Assembly (NCBI GenBank): GCA_008508345.1
Contig: QNGE01000747.1
Coordinates: forward strand, 80,679-144,678
DNA length: 64,000 bases
From: Paragonimus westermani
Lineage: Eukaryota > Platyhelminthes > Trematoda > Plagiorchiida > Troglotrematidae
Reading direction: 5' to 3'
Both the position numbers and the translations under genes were made by a program. Below the pieces are notes generated by a model, which did not search any database, was not told the DNA's origin, and saw only the letters and a program-made list of their open reading frames with translations. This document shows positions 14,051 to 25,589 of the stretch, one piece after another; within the stretch, counting starts at the first letter, position 1; each line of letters starts with the position of its first letter.

Positions 14051-14276
14051 TGCAGCAAACAAGCTTGTTTTCAGTGTTTCAGCATCAGGCTGAATGCAAC
14101 ACATTTTTATGGGTTCGATGGGATGGTGTATCAGTGAGGTAAGGGGTGGTAACCATTAGCGTCAAGTCAGTCAGGTGGTTTAGTTATGCATCAATCACGT
14201 GGGTTGTAAACATTTGTGAAGAAAATGGGTACGCCTACATAACGGCTCGATCCGTGGTATGGATGAATGTCCACGG
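14051..14276 (+). repeat. Inverted repeat, left arm (226 bp)
   Basis: The reverse complement of this segment occurs at 14873-15098 with 225 of 226 positions identical and no gaps. The one difference is G at 14092 against T at 15057. The arms begin tgcagcaaacaagcttgttt. Beyond the outer end, similarity falls off at once to weak. No target-site duplication is visible, so assignment as terminal repeats of a DNA transposon is not proven. Open frames reading across the arm are probably fortuitous. Confidence 0.95.
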
Positions 14277-14872
14277 GAGGCTTGGTGTTCTGACCAGACG
14301 TAAATATAATTTGATTGCAATAACCCCTGCAAGGGCTTGTAAACGATGTTTGAGCCACTTCGACTGCATCTGTAGTTGATGTCTTAACCGTGATGGCTCG
14401 GGTACCCCTTAACAAATAACGATATCTCAATGATGTGCAATGAAAAGGTTAAACCAATGGTGTGGAGCGGGGTGTCCAGCTAGACCTTGTCCTGTCCTGC
14501 TCAGTCGTGCTTTGTTCCGATCCCGGTCGAACCACTCAATGCATGTCCGAGTGTCGGCCGTGCTGAATCAAATCCGATGTGCAAATGATGCCTGAGCTCG
14601 TGCGTTCGTTCGGATGCGGAAGAGAGCTTTCGGGTGGGTGAATGTGTGGACGCGCATGTGCTAATGGGATAGTAGCGTTGCTTAGGCTAGGCGGCTTGAC
14701 ACGCGATGGACCGTGTGACCGGGCGAGACGACGGCTACATGCCCCACTAATTAAAGAGATCGGCTTAAACGAATCGGCTGAGTTGATTGGGTGACTCTAT
14801 GTGCAGCAACTGCAGATGAACAGTCCATGTCACTTCTCAAGGATGATGTTCCGGGACATGTTCAGATGATCT
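14277..14872. other. Spacer between inverted-repeat arms (596 bp)
   Basis: This spacer is visibly richer in G and C than its surroundings and contains a tRNA-box-B-like gatcccggtcgaacc near 14520. No ORF of recognisable family is present. If the arms are transposon termini, this is the interior of a roughly 1.05-kb non-autonomous element. Confidence 0.5.
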
Positions 14873-15098
14873 CCGTGGACATTCATCCATACCACGGATC
14901 GAGCCGTTATGTAGGCGTACCCATTTTCTTCACAAATGTTTACAACCCACGTGATTGATGCATAACTAAACCACCTGACTGACTTGACGCTAATGGTTAC
15001 CACCCCTTACCTCACTGATACACCATCCCATCGAACCCATAAAAATGTGTTGCATTTAGCCTGATGCTGAAACACTGAAAACAAGCTTGTTTGCTGCA
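14873..15098 (-). repeat. Inverted repeat, right arm (226 bp)
   Basis: This is the reverse-complement partner of 14051-14276, with one mismatch at 15057. It ends about 300 bp from the exon 1 donor of gene A, inside that gene's intron. A primary transcript through it could fold into a long double-stranded stem. Confidence 0.95.
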
Positions 15099-15399
15099 CG
15101 TTTCTTGCCATGACATTGTGCATTGAAACAGGCGAGCGAGGCCATCAAGTTTTGGGCATGAGCAACGATAACTAAAATGATAAGAGCCCCTGACATTCTT
15201 GGGATTCCACTGAAATTTCTGATACTTAGCGAAAAGAAGCTGATCACTGTATGTTATAACATGGAAATTTTGAAACAAAAGCTAAAACCGATGGTGGATA
15301 TCATGTTCAAGTAAAAATGGATAGTCTACCGCATAACACTTTTGAATTATACTTCATTTTTAAAAACCTTCTAACGCATTTCTTTCAAGAATAACTCAC

Positions 15400-15537
15400 C
15401 TTAACTTGATCCATGGTAAATCCAAAGCTTTTTAGTCCATTTTTGAGTTCCTCCAAGGATACTCGTTTATCACCGTCGACGTCCAAGATGGTGAACAATT
15501 TCAGGAGACCTGCGTTGGTTGCTTGTTTAACGGGCAT
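15400..15537 (-). CDS. Gene A exon 1: two-EF-hand calcium-binding protein, N-terminal half
   Basis: This is the first coding exon of a small two-EF-hand protein (83 residues with exon 2), of the size of the 8-kDa calcium-binding proteins of flukes. ATG is at 15537, and 46 codons run to a GTGAG donor at 15399. Residues 11-18 form the entering helix (LLKLFTIL). Residues 19-30 form the loop DVDGDKRVSLEE. Ligand positions 1, 3, 5 and 12 are kept, but position 6, normally Gly, is Lys. A tail (LKNGLKSFGFTMDQVK) leads to the splice site 27 residues after loop position 1, as in genes B and E. The start is the only ATG that gives this common spacing. Known relatives are cytosolic calcium sensors or buffers, several of them in the tegument. 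The role here is inferred. Confidence 0.82.
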
Positions 15538-16929
15538 TTGGAAACTGTAACAGATCATCACGACAAATGTCTTTAAGACCCGTCAGTATATATTAAATTG
15601 TATTCTCACATATTTTCACGTTTAAGTAACCAAGTTATTGTCTCTACTGGTTTTCAAAACATTTAGCACAACCATCAATCAGTAGGCCAGATATGCGGTT
15701 GCAATGTGTTCGAAAACCTAGGAGTGGATACGATTGAAAATGATTAGTTAGGTACTGCTAAAAAGTATTATGTGCCTAATTTTAGACCATTCGTACTCAC
15801 ACGAAATTTACAGTCAACTACGAACACGATGCCTTTTGGACTGGTGGAATAAGCTGAACGTCACGATTTGAGTGCTATTCAAGGTCATCTCACGGTATGA
15901 TAGTGTGTTGTATGAATCAAGCGCATCGTTCATTGAGTTACTTGCTAGCACCGATGAAAGCTTTAGCGATCGATTTTGACTACTATGTCTGTATGAAGTT
16001 GACCCAAATCAGACACACCCACGGTTCTCACGTGCTTTTGCATGTGCAGTTTAAGGACACAGTATACAATCGGTTTTTAAGTTCTAGCCGTGAATTAATA
16101 TACCTATAGCGGAAATTAGTTCACAGAAGCTTGTCAGTTGCTAGTGGTTCCACATAAATCATCCAGTTACTTATCTGTTTGTTTGTGCACACTATTTTTC
16201 CTTCTATTGAGTCTCATTTTTGAATTCTTTGGAGCTCAGCTGGACGTGAGTCGTGGTTTACCTATGGTTAATTTAAGTTTGTTCGTAGCCAGTCTCGTTG
16301 CTACGATTTGAAGTGGTACTGAAATACTTTTCATTGTTCGCTAACTTCAATAATATGGGAATGTGGAGAACCACTTGGGATAAGCAAACTCAACGATGTG
16401 AATTATATTGCTACAATTCCGTTAATAGAGAACTTTTACACATCGTAAATGAACTACAGAAAGTGTTAGGGGAGGAATCGATATTGCGTAATGTCACAAA
16501 TCTGAAGGATTGCCCTTTTGAACCACTTGAACTATGGTATAAAATCACTTTCTAAATGCTTATTAATCTCAAACTTATGGCTAGTTTGACAACAAACGCA
16601 TCAGTTCTTAAGTGGTTGCAAAAGGTGAGTTGACCGAAACACAGAAAACCAAAGTATGGTATAAAACCACTTGTACGGTGCCGATTGACAAAAACCACAA
16701 GAAAGCCTCTTCGTTACTTTGAAACTTATGAAGTTTGTGCATGCTCCTAGGAATCACTACATGAAGGATGAATGACGTTTTGACCTTCGGTTGGTTAACG
16801 CATTTAGATGGAAGGTGCTGCGCTTCATGTTACTGAGTGTAAGTTGTCAGTTGGTATGCCCTACTCTTCTTCGCCACTATGGCATGTAATAAGTGAATGT
16901 GGTTCCCGGATCTCATTCTACTCGAAAGA
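15538..16929. other. No gene recognised; upstream of gene A
   Basis: This should contain the gene A promoter, but no TATA box or other signal stands out at a convincing distance. An open frame at 16298-16555 (+) reads without stops for 85 codons but begins at TTG, has no family resemblance and no splice partner. Confidence 0.45.
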
Positions 16930-17560
16930 TAGCATGCCGTGTTGATCAAGTAGTATAGCATTGGGCATATTCTTGCTAATGTAGACAGGTTGCTGGAGAT
17001 TGATGATCGCTTCACCCACTTGGGCAGACAACTCAGTAGTTTACAGTGTTGCTGACAAAGTATCTGTGCCTGGTGAATCTGTCAATGCCCGCAATTTTTA
17101 AGGTCAAAAAAACGTTTGGCTGCTAGTTGAGCAAAGAATTTATAGCGTCTATGTGTGCTCAATATTGTCTCGCAGATCAGAGATGTGGTTCATTAGAACG
17201 AAAGATACACATAACCTGGCATTATTCGACCATCGTTATCTCCGTCAGTTGGCCTATATCGAGGGTGCTGACTGTGAAAGCAAAACAACAGTCTGTTGCT
17301 CCGTATTTTTGGGATATGCAAGTTTGTTACCGATATCTGTGGTAATGGAAATGTATAATTCCCACCGGTTGGGTCACGTAGTCCACCTGCTACTCTGCGC
17401 ACTGTTCCGTGCAATGACTGTTGAGACAATTTGCATAATAGCCGGATAACACTGACGTCACAGCATATAAAGGCTTTGACTGCCCCGTTGACCATGGCTG
17501 AGAAGTGTCATCCACGAGGTCAGGGGCGTCAGAGATACCAGTTACTTATTTGAAATTTCC
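16930..17560 (+). mobile_element. LINE reverse transcriptase, C-terminal remnant
   Basis: Plus-strand translation in shifting frames shows landmarks of the region after the RT fingers/palm in RTE/CR1-like non-LTR elements. The 16975-17040 segment reads LLEIDDRFTHLGRQLSS, matching the usual D(K/R)FTYLGS motif. From about 17079, SVNARNF matches the SKA-type helix. Then 17150-17260 reads RRSEMWFIRTKDTH followed by LFDHRYLRQLA, matching the SETW...FDHRCLR motif. A final HRLGHVV at 17361-17380 fits the RWLGHV motif. There are several frameshifts and stops, so it is inactive. The 5' part of the element is missing. Confidence 0.7.
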
Positions 17561-20354
17561 TCTGATGTAGTAGTGCATCGCAACCGCTGCGAAGTCCGCG
17601 GTTGAAAGATCACTCATCAGTATGCGTGTAACTCCGGTGTGTTTGGCTATACCTTGAACTTTTGGTCACTGTTATTAATTCGTCATTATGGACGTGCTGC
17701 CACGTTATCAACAATTTGGTCCACAGTATTCATCGGTACGTCTCGAAACTGAAGCTACTGACGTGCTTCTCATTACAGTTTAAATGCTTTCTTAACAACA
17801 GAAGTAGCGAATGCACTGACATTGTCTCATCAGAATTCAGAGTATTGACCCACTATTTTTTGACAATAAAACTAATTCTGTGACATTTTAAACCAGTTTC
17901 AATACTAGTCTACTCATCTTGTTAACTTATTCATCAACATGTATATTTATGTTGCTCATATATTCAACATTCAAGATGGGACCAACTTACTTTCTAAGCA
18001 CAAACAGAAAATCGTTAGCACGAGGTGTATTGCGTGACAGTGACTAATCTGCCTGTAACCAGCTTCATTATCCTACCTTTGGTGTCTTGCTAATCAACAT
18101 GTGAACTGGTGTACTCTTTGGGTCACTTAAGTGTGACTCATGAATTGTTTCTGCTGTCATGTACACTTCCGTCTGAAGTGCCATAGGCATTCAGAAGATT
18201 TAGTTGAGTGGTTTTCAATCTGCTGTTGTTCATTCATTCGGCCACTGAAAGCGATGAACTAAGAGAAGTTGGGGCACTGTCTATCATAACTCCCCAGGTG
18301 TACCCTCACAGATGGTACATTTATCTTGTTCATCTCTGCATGCAACCACAAACATCACGTTGCCAACCATTCCTATGAGTAAGTGCGTTCATGCACTCCA
18401 AGAAATCCTACCTGCTGTGGCATTATTACTTGAACGTGCGCCTCAAAATTCACGACGGGAAATCCAATCAATTGGATAGGATATCATCACAACGTCACTC
18501 ATATGACCAAATGTGACTGAACGATGTTCATATGGCGATTGTGCTTTATATCGATGACAGTTACCATAGCGCAGTTTTATTCGCTTCAAGTGCCCTTAGC
18601 CTTTCGTGAAAGCTGTCCATCTCTGTTTGTTCACGTGAGGCCGAACGAAGCAAGAAGAAGGCTTGACCATATCTGACCTACGAGTCGATCTGTCAGATCT
18701 TACCCTGTGTTTTTAGTGATTTCATTCCAATAACAGGGTGCACTTCGTAGAAGACTTGTACGGAGTGGGTGAATACTACCTAATGATGAAGGTTGATCGG
18801 CAGGTTTGACGAAATTAGCAGTTGTTGGTATAAAAGGTTTATCGGTCTCCGTTGACAGAATTGTTCGTAGCATGAGAATGGTCGAGCTGTGTGGTCCGTT
18901 ATAGCTAGCACAACTATGTGTGATGACGGTTGATTCGATCGTAGCATTAAATTTTTTGTTATGAAGGCTGTCCTGTCAATGTAAACAAAGTCACCCCATA
19001 TTGAGAAAGCATTTGGGGAAAATGACGTATTTGGTTATGGCAACCATTTTGTAAGAGCCACTTTCGGTACGACAGCGCTCAGTTGTAGTCATCTGGTATC
19101 TGTAGTTTCATCTTCCCAAGGATCGACTTGGTCCATCTGCATCGTATGATAATTTATCTGTCGTGATTTGGTTGGCATATATGATAATCAACTATATCAA
19201 TCCATTTATTGGAACGGTATCTAAATAAGGCTGGCCTGTCACTCATTTGAAGGGACTCAGTTATGAATATACTACTGGTCATGTTGACTTGAAGAGAGAA
19301 CACCTACCCCTAAATGCACGGAACAGAGAACACTGGAATTTAAACTTCAATAAGAGAAAAAGTAGTTGAGTTATGTCTTTCGAGGCGTTGGCTAAACTGG
19401 TAGTTCCCAGAACAAGCGACGCCATCGAAAAGACCTACAATGGGGCGAAACTGCTAATCTCGTTCAGATCCAACCCGGTAGTTCACGTACAGCTCAAAGA
19501 TGTGTAGTCTAACTGCATGACTTAATTTTGTCTTTACTCTTTCACATGTTCATGTTGAGCACGTTACGTCGGTCGTACAATCAGGCGACTTTCTCAGAGG
19601 ATAAGTGAGCACCACCTCACATGGCTGATTAGAGGCGAGGTGAAGTCCATTTTGAGTGCAGTTCTGGCGCATCTCGTTGACCCGGATTTGTCTTTCCAGC
19701 CCATTTGCTGCTTGTCTAGTCATAATTCCAAGGGAATCAAATTTCGTACTGCGCAACTCACAGTTTTACGCTCAGAAGAAATTTGCCGAGGTCCTATAAT
19801 TACCATGACCCCCGTTACTAACTCGACACCTGCGGAAGTTAAATCGATCGTCTTACTGTCCCACAATTCACAACCGTTAGACTTAATTATGTAACAAATT
19901 GTTCTTGATTTCGCTGACTTGACAACCATGAAGTGATACAAAGTGTAATATAACCGGCCCGAGGATGAATAACTGGACACAGACTGTTCGCCAAAACACC
20001 TTTTACTCGTGGCTTAAAAACTGTTATAATCTGACGCAATCATGGATAATCTGACCGCGAGATGTTAGGAATTCTAACGTCATCTATTAAGACCTGATCC
20101 TCGGTGAGTTTTATTAAATGAGATTGAATCAATCGGTCGAATGATACAGGAGACTTTAGAGCACACTGGTCAGTCACAGCTGCACACTAGTGAATACACT
20201 ATTCACACGAGTAAGACGAATCTGTACACAGGATAGTCTTGTGAACAAATGAGACTTGATCACATCTGTACTACAATCTAATAGGTATCCAAAAAGGTCC
20301 ATAGAAAGGCATAATAGGCCGAAGTCATCTTCCAAACAGGTGGCCACAGTTAGA
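17561..20354. other. No gene recognised
   Basis: Short opposing open frames around 19550-19980 overlap and show no family similarity. Nothing else was seen that supports a gene or named repeat. Confidence 0.5.
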
Positions 20355-20875
20355 AAGAAGGTTTATGTGAATTTTTTCAAGGTGATTATAGCATACATCA
20401 AACAGCTCAAAGACTGGTGAATTTGGTTAAACGAACATTTAACACAGCGGAACTCTGTGTATAAGCCCAAACCCAGAAACTGCCTGTCCCTTCAATCAAA
20501 GGAGATCAGTCTGTAGATGCCACCTCACATTGTGTCTACCAATTTACATGTAACTGCAAAGAAAGTTACATAGGCAAAACCGAGGGGTGCTTGTTCTCCA
20601 GAGTAAAGGAACATTTGCCTAAACGGGTGCAGAACTCAGTATTACAGAAAAACGACAATGTGGTTGAAACAAGCAAGCAACCAGCTTTCGCAGTCGCAAG
20701 ACACCTCTTGACCACTGGTCACGTTATCGATCCAATTTGTGAATTCAGAATCTCATTACGTCACTCCAATCCAAGATACTTGCGATTTGCTGAGGCCGCT
20801 GCAATCAATCGACTGAAGCCGATCTTATGTGTTCAGAAACAATTGCTCGTAAACTTGACCATTCCCTGGAATTAG
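20355..20875 (+). mobile_element. Penelope-like retroelement, GIY-YIG endonuclease remnant
   Basis: This is the 3' end of a Penelope-like element. After a frameshifted start near 20355 (KKVYVNFF), the frame runs through QTAQRLVNLVKRTFNTAEL to an in-frame TAA at 20462-20464. It then stays open to the natural TAG at 20873-20875. The GIY-YIG nuclease is clear: CVYQFTCNCKESYIGKT (about 20530-20581), the catalytic-arginine region FSRVKEH, a HLLTTGH motif, and the glutamate helix RFAEAAAINRLKP followed by the LCVQKQ...IPW terminus typical of this class. The family cuts target DNA during retrotransposition. No reverse transcriptase was seen upstream, so the copy is 5'-truncated and dead, although the nuclease motifs are preserved. 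Confidence 0.82.
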
Positions 20876-22439
20876 TGACCTTTCCTAAACCACCGATTGA
20901 CTATCCACCCTGCCCCATAACTGCTCTATATAAAAAACCCGTTTCATGTTATTGTTAATTTGGTATTGATGAGTCAATATGAAATGCTTGTATCTACCAG
21001 TTTTCATGTTCTAACGGTCTTATTCAAACTTCTGAAGGGAACGAACTGTTTCGACTTTAAAACAGCTTGCGATGCACCATGTCTTCAGAGCAGAAAGAAG
21101 ACATATATTGTGACATGTCAACATTTTGTTTACTCTCGTGAGTCGCAAACGTAAAACATGCCACTTGTATACATCATACAAGTAAGAACAAACATGGGCT
21201 AGACAGGCCTATAACCACATCAAGTCTTACGTAATCACGACCATGGCAACCCGATAGATTGCCTCAACCCCTGTTTGTCCATATCTGTATGATGTGTATA
21301 ACTGGCAAATTTTACGTTTGCGACTGATGAGATAAGAGAAAATGTTAACATATCGCGATCCATATCTTCGTTCCGCTCTGATGAAGTGGTTGAAGGGAAC
21401 TCGGTGTTTAAATTTTTCTAAACAGAGAAGCACTATGTGCCGAACTGATCCATGTAAATCTTTACCACTCGCAAGCCAGTTTGCTAGTCACAATGCCGAA
21501 CTATACACAGCTTTGTTTTTCAGTCTGTCAGGTATGTAACTCGTTGATACGAAGTTACTCTTAGTTAGACCGGGAAGAGGCTTCTACCGGAAATTACGTG
21601 TTTAACGGGTGTTTTATTTCTTGTGAACATTTTTTGACCTCGCCCTTGTGCTGGATGGCAGACAAGCCTATTACATTTAATCATGCAGATTTTTTTTGTA
21701 CCGAGAAAGTAAGTCCGTTGGTGTGCTCCAAAGATTCAATGAAATGTACAGAATATGAAGTGAAAATGAACGCGTTGGTCCCTTAAGTTGAAGGTATGTA
21801 AGCACCGATTGAAATGTAGTATACACAACGGCTCTGCTTGCTGTCAGTTCTCTATCCACTTGCCTCAAATCTTTTTATTTTGCCTTGTTATCAACGCTAT
21901 GCTTGGATTTATTAAGCATAATAGTAGTTAAAAATATTTTGTGACCGACGAACCTGTCGGCCATGTTTGAGTCCTATCTTGCGATTGTTCTCTCAGGACG
22001 TAATACTCCGGCCGATCACAGACAGTAACACAATTGGACAATTCTGCCGGTTCCGTCTGCCTACGTACGTATTTCCATCCGAAGACTCATTGGCTGATAA
22101 GACTCGTATCCAGATGAGCATTAAAATTCAAGAAACCTGAGAGTAACCACGAACTGACCAGATATTTTTGTGTCTATGCCCACACATCCCTGTTTACACC
22201 AAGGGCGGGTAGAACAAACTGAATCGACCGTACACTGGTTATTATTTTCAAAGTGTAAATAACGTTTTAGCAAATAGTGACACGTGTCCAATGTAGGAGG
22301 CTGACGCTCACATTTTCAAACCAACTGTATCTGGTTTGAATGGATCAATGTGCTGCTGGTGTATGTGTGCATGTGGAAAGAGGTTTAAGTCACCCAGAAC
22401 AGACAGTCGGTTACTCACCGATGTCGACCGAATCGTAGC
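20876..22439. other. No gene recognised
   Basis: The first 100 bases may be the 3' tail of the Penelope-like element (pyrimidine/A-rich, with tataaaaaa). The rest holds only short unrelated frames. Confidence 0.45.
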
Positions 22440-22850
22440 CTACAGTTGATCATAGAACTGATCCTTTGTATCATCGATGTGGCACACAGTTAGAACATAA
22501 ACACTAACAAATGTAGCACACTTACTTCTATCCAATCGTAGGCACATGGGCAGGATTCGATGACTGATGCCATGCGGTTCGCCTAACATCAAAGAATTGA
22601 TATGATCAGCGACTGTAAAACAGACACCATGCTCGCCATCATCGTCTTCCGGGTAACCTATACAGTAGAACGTGTACCCAGCACCTGCTTCCCTCAACTT
22701 ACCTTGGTCTGGAAGGCTTGTATTACTCAAAGCTGCTACGTCGATTCCACAGCGACGCAGTTCCATCGCGATCAATGCGGTTCGTCGTTTCGGCCGTCCT
22801 GAAGTTCTACATCGATCCGCAAACGTGCACACATTCCATGACACAACGGA
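22440..22850 (-). mobile_element. LINE endonuclease domain, N-terminal half, inverted
   Basis: On the minus strand an open frame of about 134 codons reads as the start of an AP-type endonuclease from an RTE/CR1-like LINE. It begins SWNVCTFADRC and continues with RRTALIAMELRRCGIDVAAL, then SNTSLPDQGKLREAGAGYTF (the position of the usual ETR...G.GYTF block), GVCFTVADHI and LRLDRSKCATFVSVY, and ends DTKDQFYDQL at a stop. The usual catalytic Glu of the LSET motif is replaced (LSNT). The rest of the endonuclease and the RT lie at 23425-25835 on the opposite strand, continuing from almost the same residue. Confidence 0.8.
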
Positions 22851-23424
22851 AAACGCCTTGTGTCCTAGGACCTGTTTCAGGTTGATCTTGTGATACTGAG
22901 AATCGAATAAGCATTATCTGCTCTAGGATTTGTGCTGCAGAGATTATTGTGGGAGAGGTCATTGGGAGAGTTCGGCAGTAGAACATTTTTGCCTATCCGC
23001 CCTGTTGCAAACAGCAGAGAGGGCAACGCGATTTATACTGTGCGACGGCCGGTGCAATTTGGTCTTGGGTTTATGTTCTACTCGCATAGATTTTGTGGGC
23101 TTTGGATACTGCAAGGACGTCCACACATAGAAGGGAGATCGATTAAGACCCTCATCTAAAGACTTTGGCTGAAATGCCTGTGCCGCAAGGAGGCGGGTGA
23201 CATACACAAACGTAAACAAAACCAAAATCATTGACTGCCAGCAACAACCAAACTGCAACAGCTAATCATAGTCTCGAGAGCCACACCAATAAATTTAACA
23301 TGATCACGTGAGGTATGCATAGAACGTGCAACACAAGACATGCTAGTGTAGACATACTATGGTACAGACAGACATGTCACAAACACACAAGGCCAGATCA
23401 GACAAGAAAAAACATCATACAGAA
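22851..23424. repeat. Segment between the two LINE halves, with dispersed repeat copy 2
   Basis: Bases 23090-23210 match 210-330 in the same direction. If the LINE's 5' end was inverted, this piece is probably its untranslated leader in reversed orientation; that is inference. The remainder (22851-23089 and 23211-23424) shows no recognisable protein. Confidence 0.4.
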
Positions 23425-24126
23425 CCAGATCACGACAGATTGACACCATCCACAAAGAGCTCATCTGCCACTTGTCCGGCTGCTCCACTTCGGCTAGTAT
23501 GACATGGTTGAACCTGTGAGTTGGACGCGAATTGGTAGCTTGACCAAGAGTCCCTGGATCTTACGACATTGGTTCAATTAATGAGAACGATGATCGTCTG
23601 CCCAGTCTGTTTGTTACCCAAGGACTAGCTATCACAGACACTCGATCTCAGCCGGATCCCAGCGACATCGTGTCGTGCACTCACTCCTGAAGAGGTCATC
23701 ATCATTTGCTTGATGACGTGATTGCTTAACAGCGCGACATTCTTGAAGTGGGTACCCGCGGGTGATGTGTGGCGCTGAATGTAGTGTCGATCATAGACTG
23801 ACCAGGACAAAATTGTTTATCCATGTACGTAGGCCTGTTTGCTGTAGATCCTTCGGACTGTGGCAGAAATTGGGTGTCCAAAGATTGGAGAACTGTGAAG
23901 CGATTGCTGCTTTTCAGTGTGCAGTTGCTGCTCGTCTGAAAGACTCTCCATTATCCGTTGCAGCTGAAGAGCTGTGGCAACAGCTCAAACAACACATGAG
24001 GGCAGCAGCTGACGGAACGATCGGGATCGAACGCCAGAAAAGTCCGGACTGGTTCATTGACAACAGTGCGACTATCTTGAGCCTGGTACGAGAGAGGAAT
24101 GCGACGTCTGTCACTTCCGGACAATG
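23425..24126 (+). mobile_element. LINE endonuclease C-terminal half and linker
   Basis: Plus-strand translation picks up near the residue where the inverted N-half stops. IDTIHKELICHL (from about 23440) is followed by a decayed GDFN..VG block, then GSINENDDRLPSLF, LAITDT, HHHLLDDVIA and VDHRLTRTKL (the DHRLV motif of these endonucleases). An open stretch 23762-24126 then carries the linker, including ELWQQLKQHMRAAADGTIG and the characteristic SPDWFIDNSATILSLVRERN. There are several stops (for example after DDVIA) and frame changes, so it is non-functional. Confidence 0.75.
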
Positions 24127-24419
24127 AAAATAGGAGATCGAAATTCCGGAGTGTTCGCAGTCAACTGGCCGAATGTCTTCGCGGAACCAAGGACAAATAG
24201 TGGAGGAGAAAAGGTAGGCGGATGCAGGTGTGGGACGAACGTCGACGACACAGGCAGTTTTACGGTTCGCACGATGTTTTCTGATCCGTCTGTCCAGTCT
24301 TCTAAAGCGCTGGTTGATGTGAACGCTGGCTGTTTCTGCTCCAAGCTAGGAGACATCATGAAAATCTGGTGCATAGGCAAGGTCCAGGCAAGAAGCCTAC
24401 TAAACTGACTGAATGCAGT
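24127..24419 (+). other. Unassigned segment inside the LINE remnant
   Basis: The 24124-24408 frame does not show the finger-domain sequence expected between the linker and the RT core. It may be a small insertion, or a decayed linker with an internal deletion. It was not recognised otherwise. Confidence 0.3.
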
Positions 24420-25520
24420 TGTTTTGAAGGCCAATGTTTCTCAGCAGCATTGTGGATTCTGGGCTAGTCGCATTACAATCAACCTGGAGTTTGCTGCTTG
24501 ACAGCTTCAGGAGAATTACCGCGAACGGAACCAGCCCCTGTGTGCCCTGTTCATGGACTTCACCCAGGGTTTGATTCCGTGAACTGCAAGGCGTTGTGGA
24601 CGATGCCTGGTAAGGTTTAATGACCAGGTAGTTTCGTAAATTTGATTAAAATGTGGGTATGTGGGCATGAGGACGATGGTCTAATCGTGTGGACCGACCT
24701 TTGATGATTTTGACATCGTCGCTGGCGTGAAGCAGGGTTGGGTCCTGGCCCCAAGTCTATTTAGTTTATGTTTGACTGTATGCTAATGCCTGCTCTTCAG
24801 CGCTCGGCTGGGGGCGAAGTTAAAATTAAATTCTGGACAGATGAACACTTGCAGAATATTCGATGTTTCGGCGTGTCAACCCGGCTACATACCTCAACGA
24901 TGCGTATGCTTCTGTTTGCAGATGACAGCGAATTGTTAGCACATGATGAAGACGAACTTCGGCAACTGGCCACGGCTTTCGCGACCGCGGCATTCGATTT
25001 TGGATCGGATATCAACACAGGTAAGACTTCTTTCTGTCAGGTTTCTCCGGGTGGAGTTCCTGTTCCTGCACATGTGCTTAAGATTCGCATTGACGGCTAC
25101 GTTGTCGACAGCTGGGCATGCTTCTGATACTTGGGTAACAATTTGTCGACAGATTTGTCCGTGGACCGCGAGCTGCTAGTTAGTGTGTTGAAGGTTATTG
25201 GTGCTTTCGGACGCCTTTAAAAACGTGTTTGGAAGAACTACAGTCTGAAGCTAAGCACTGGGCTCTTTGTTTACTGCTTAATGGTGTTGTCTATACTGTT
25301 GTACGGCACTGAAACATGGACACCGTATTAAAGGGAAGCGCACTACTCGAAACTTTCTCACTTGCAGTGTCTGAGACGCTTCTTGGTTATTCGGTGGTCA
25401 GATATCATGCACAGGATGGAAGCCGTGCTGATGTTTAGTCAGCTGTATTGGCTAGGTCACGTCCGACGAATGGGAGATGGTCGTATTCCACGGCAGTTTT
25501 TTTACGGACAATTGTAATAA
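24420..25520 (+). mobile_element. LINE reverse transcriptase core and thumb, degenerate
   Basis: The order of motifs is right for a non-LTR RT. LQENYRERNQPLCALFMDFTQG (RT motif with a frameshift before FDSVNCKALW) lies around 24505-24600. AGVKQGWVLAPSLFSL lies from 24721. The catalytic box MLLFADDSELLAHDEDEL is around 24907-24960, then GSDINTGKTS. The thumb part includes YLGNNLSTD, LYGTETWTPY near 25300 and LYWLGHVRRMGDGRIP near 25450-25500. The catalytic ADD is kept, but multiple stops and at least three frame changes make it a fossil. Confidence 0.82.
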
Positions 25521-25589
25521 AGTAAGCGAAATCCTTATCTTAAAAACAGGTATAATAGGATGTTATTCATGTAAGTCTTCTGCGTCACA

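Larger units (their letters stand above)
10571..15399 (-). other. Intron of gene A (4829 bp)
   Basis: The proposed intron has a minus-strand GTGAG donor at 15399 and a TTTTAG acceptor at 10571, in phase 0. It holds an 18-bp tandem duplication, a SINE fragment and a 226-bp inverted repeat, each listed separately. No additional EF-hand exon was found inside it. Confidence 0.65.

Noticed and set aside
14191..14430. Open frames on both strands across the left inverted-repeat arm
   Set aside because: They depend on the repeat sequence, overlap each other in opposite directions, and the mirror arm gives similar frames by symmetry.
16298..16555. 85-codon plus-strand open frame
   Set aside because: It starts at TTG, shows no family motif and has no splice partner; it also precedes a LINE remnant and may be repeat-derived.
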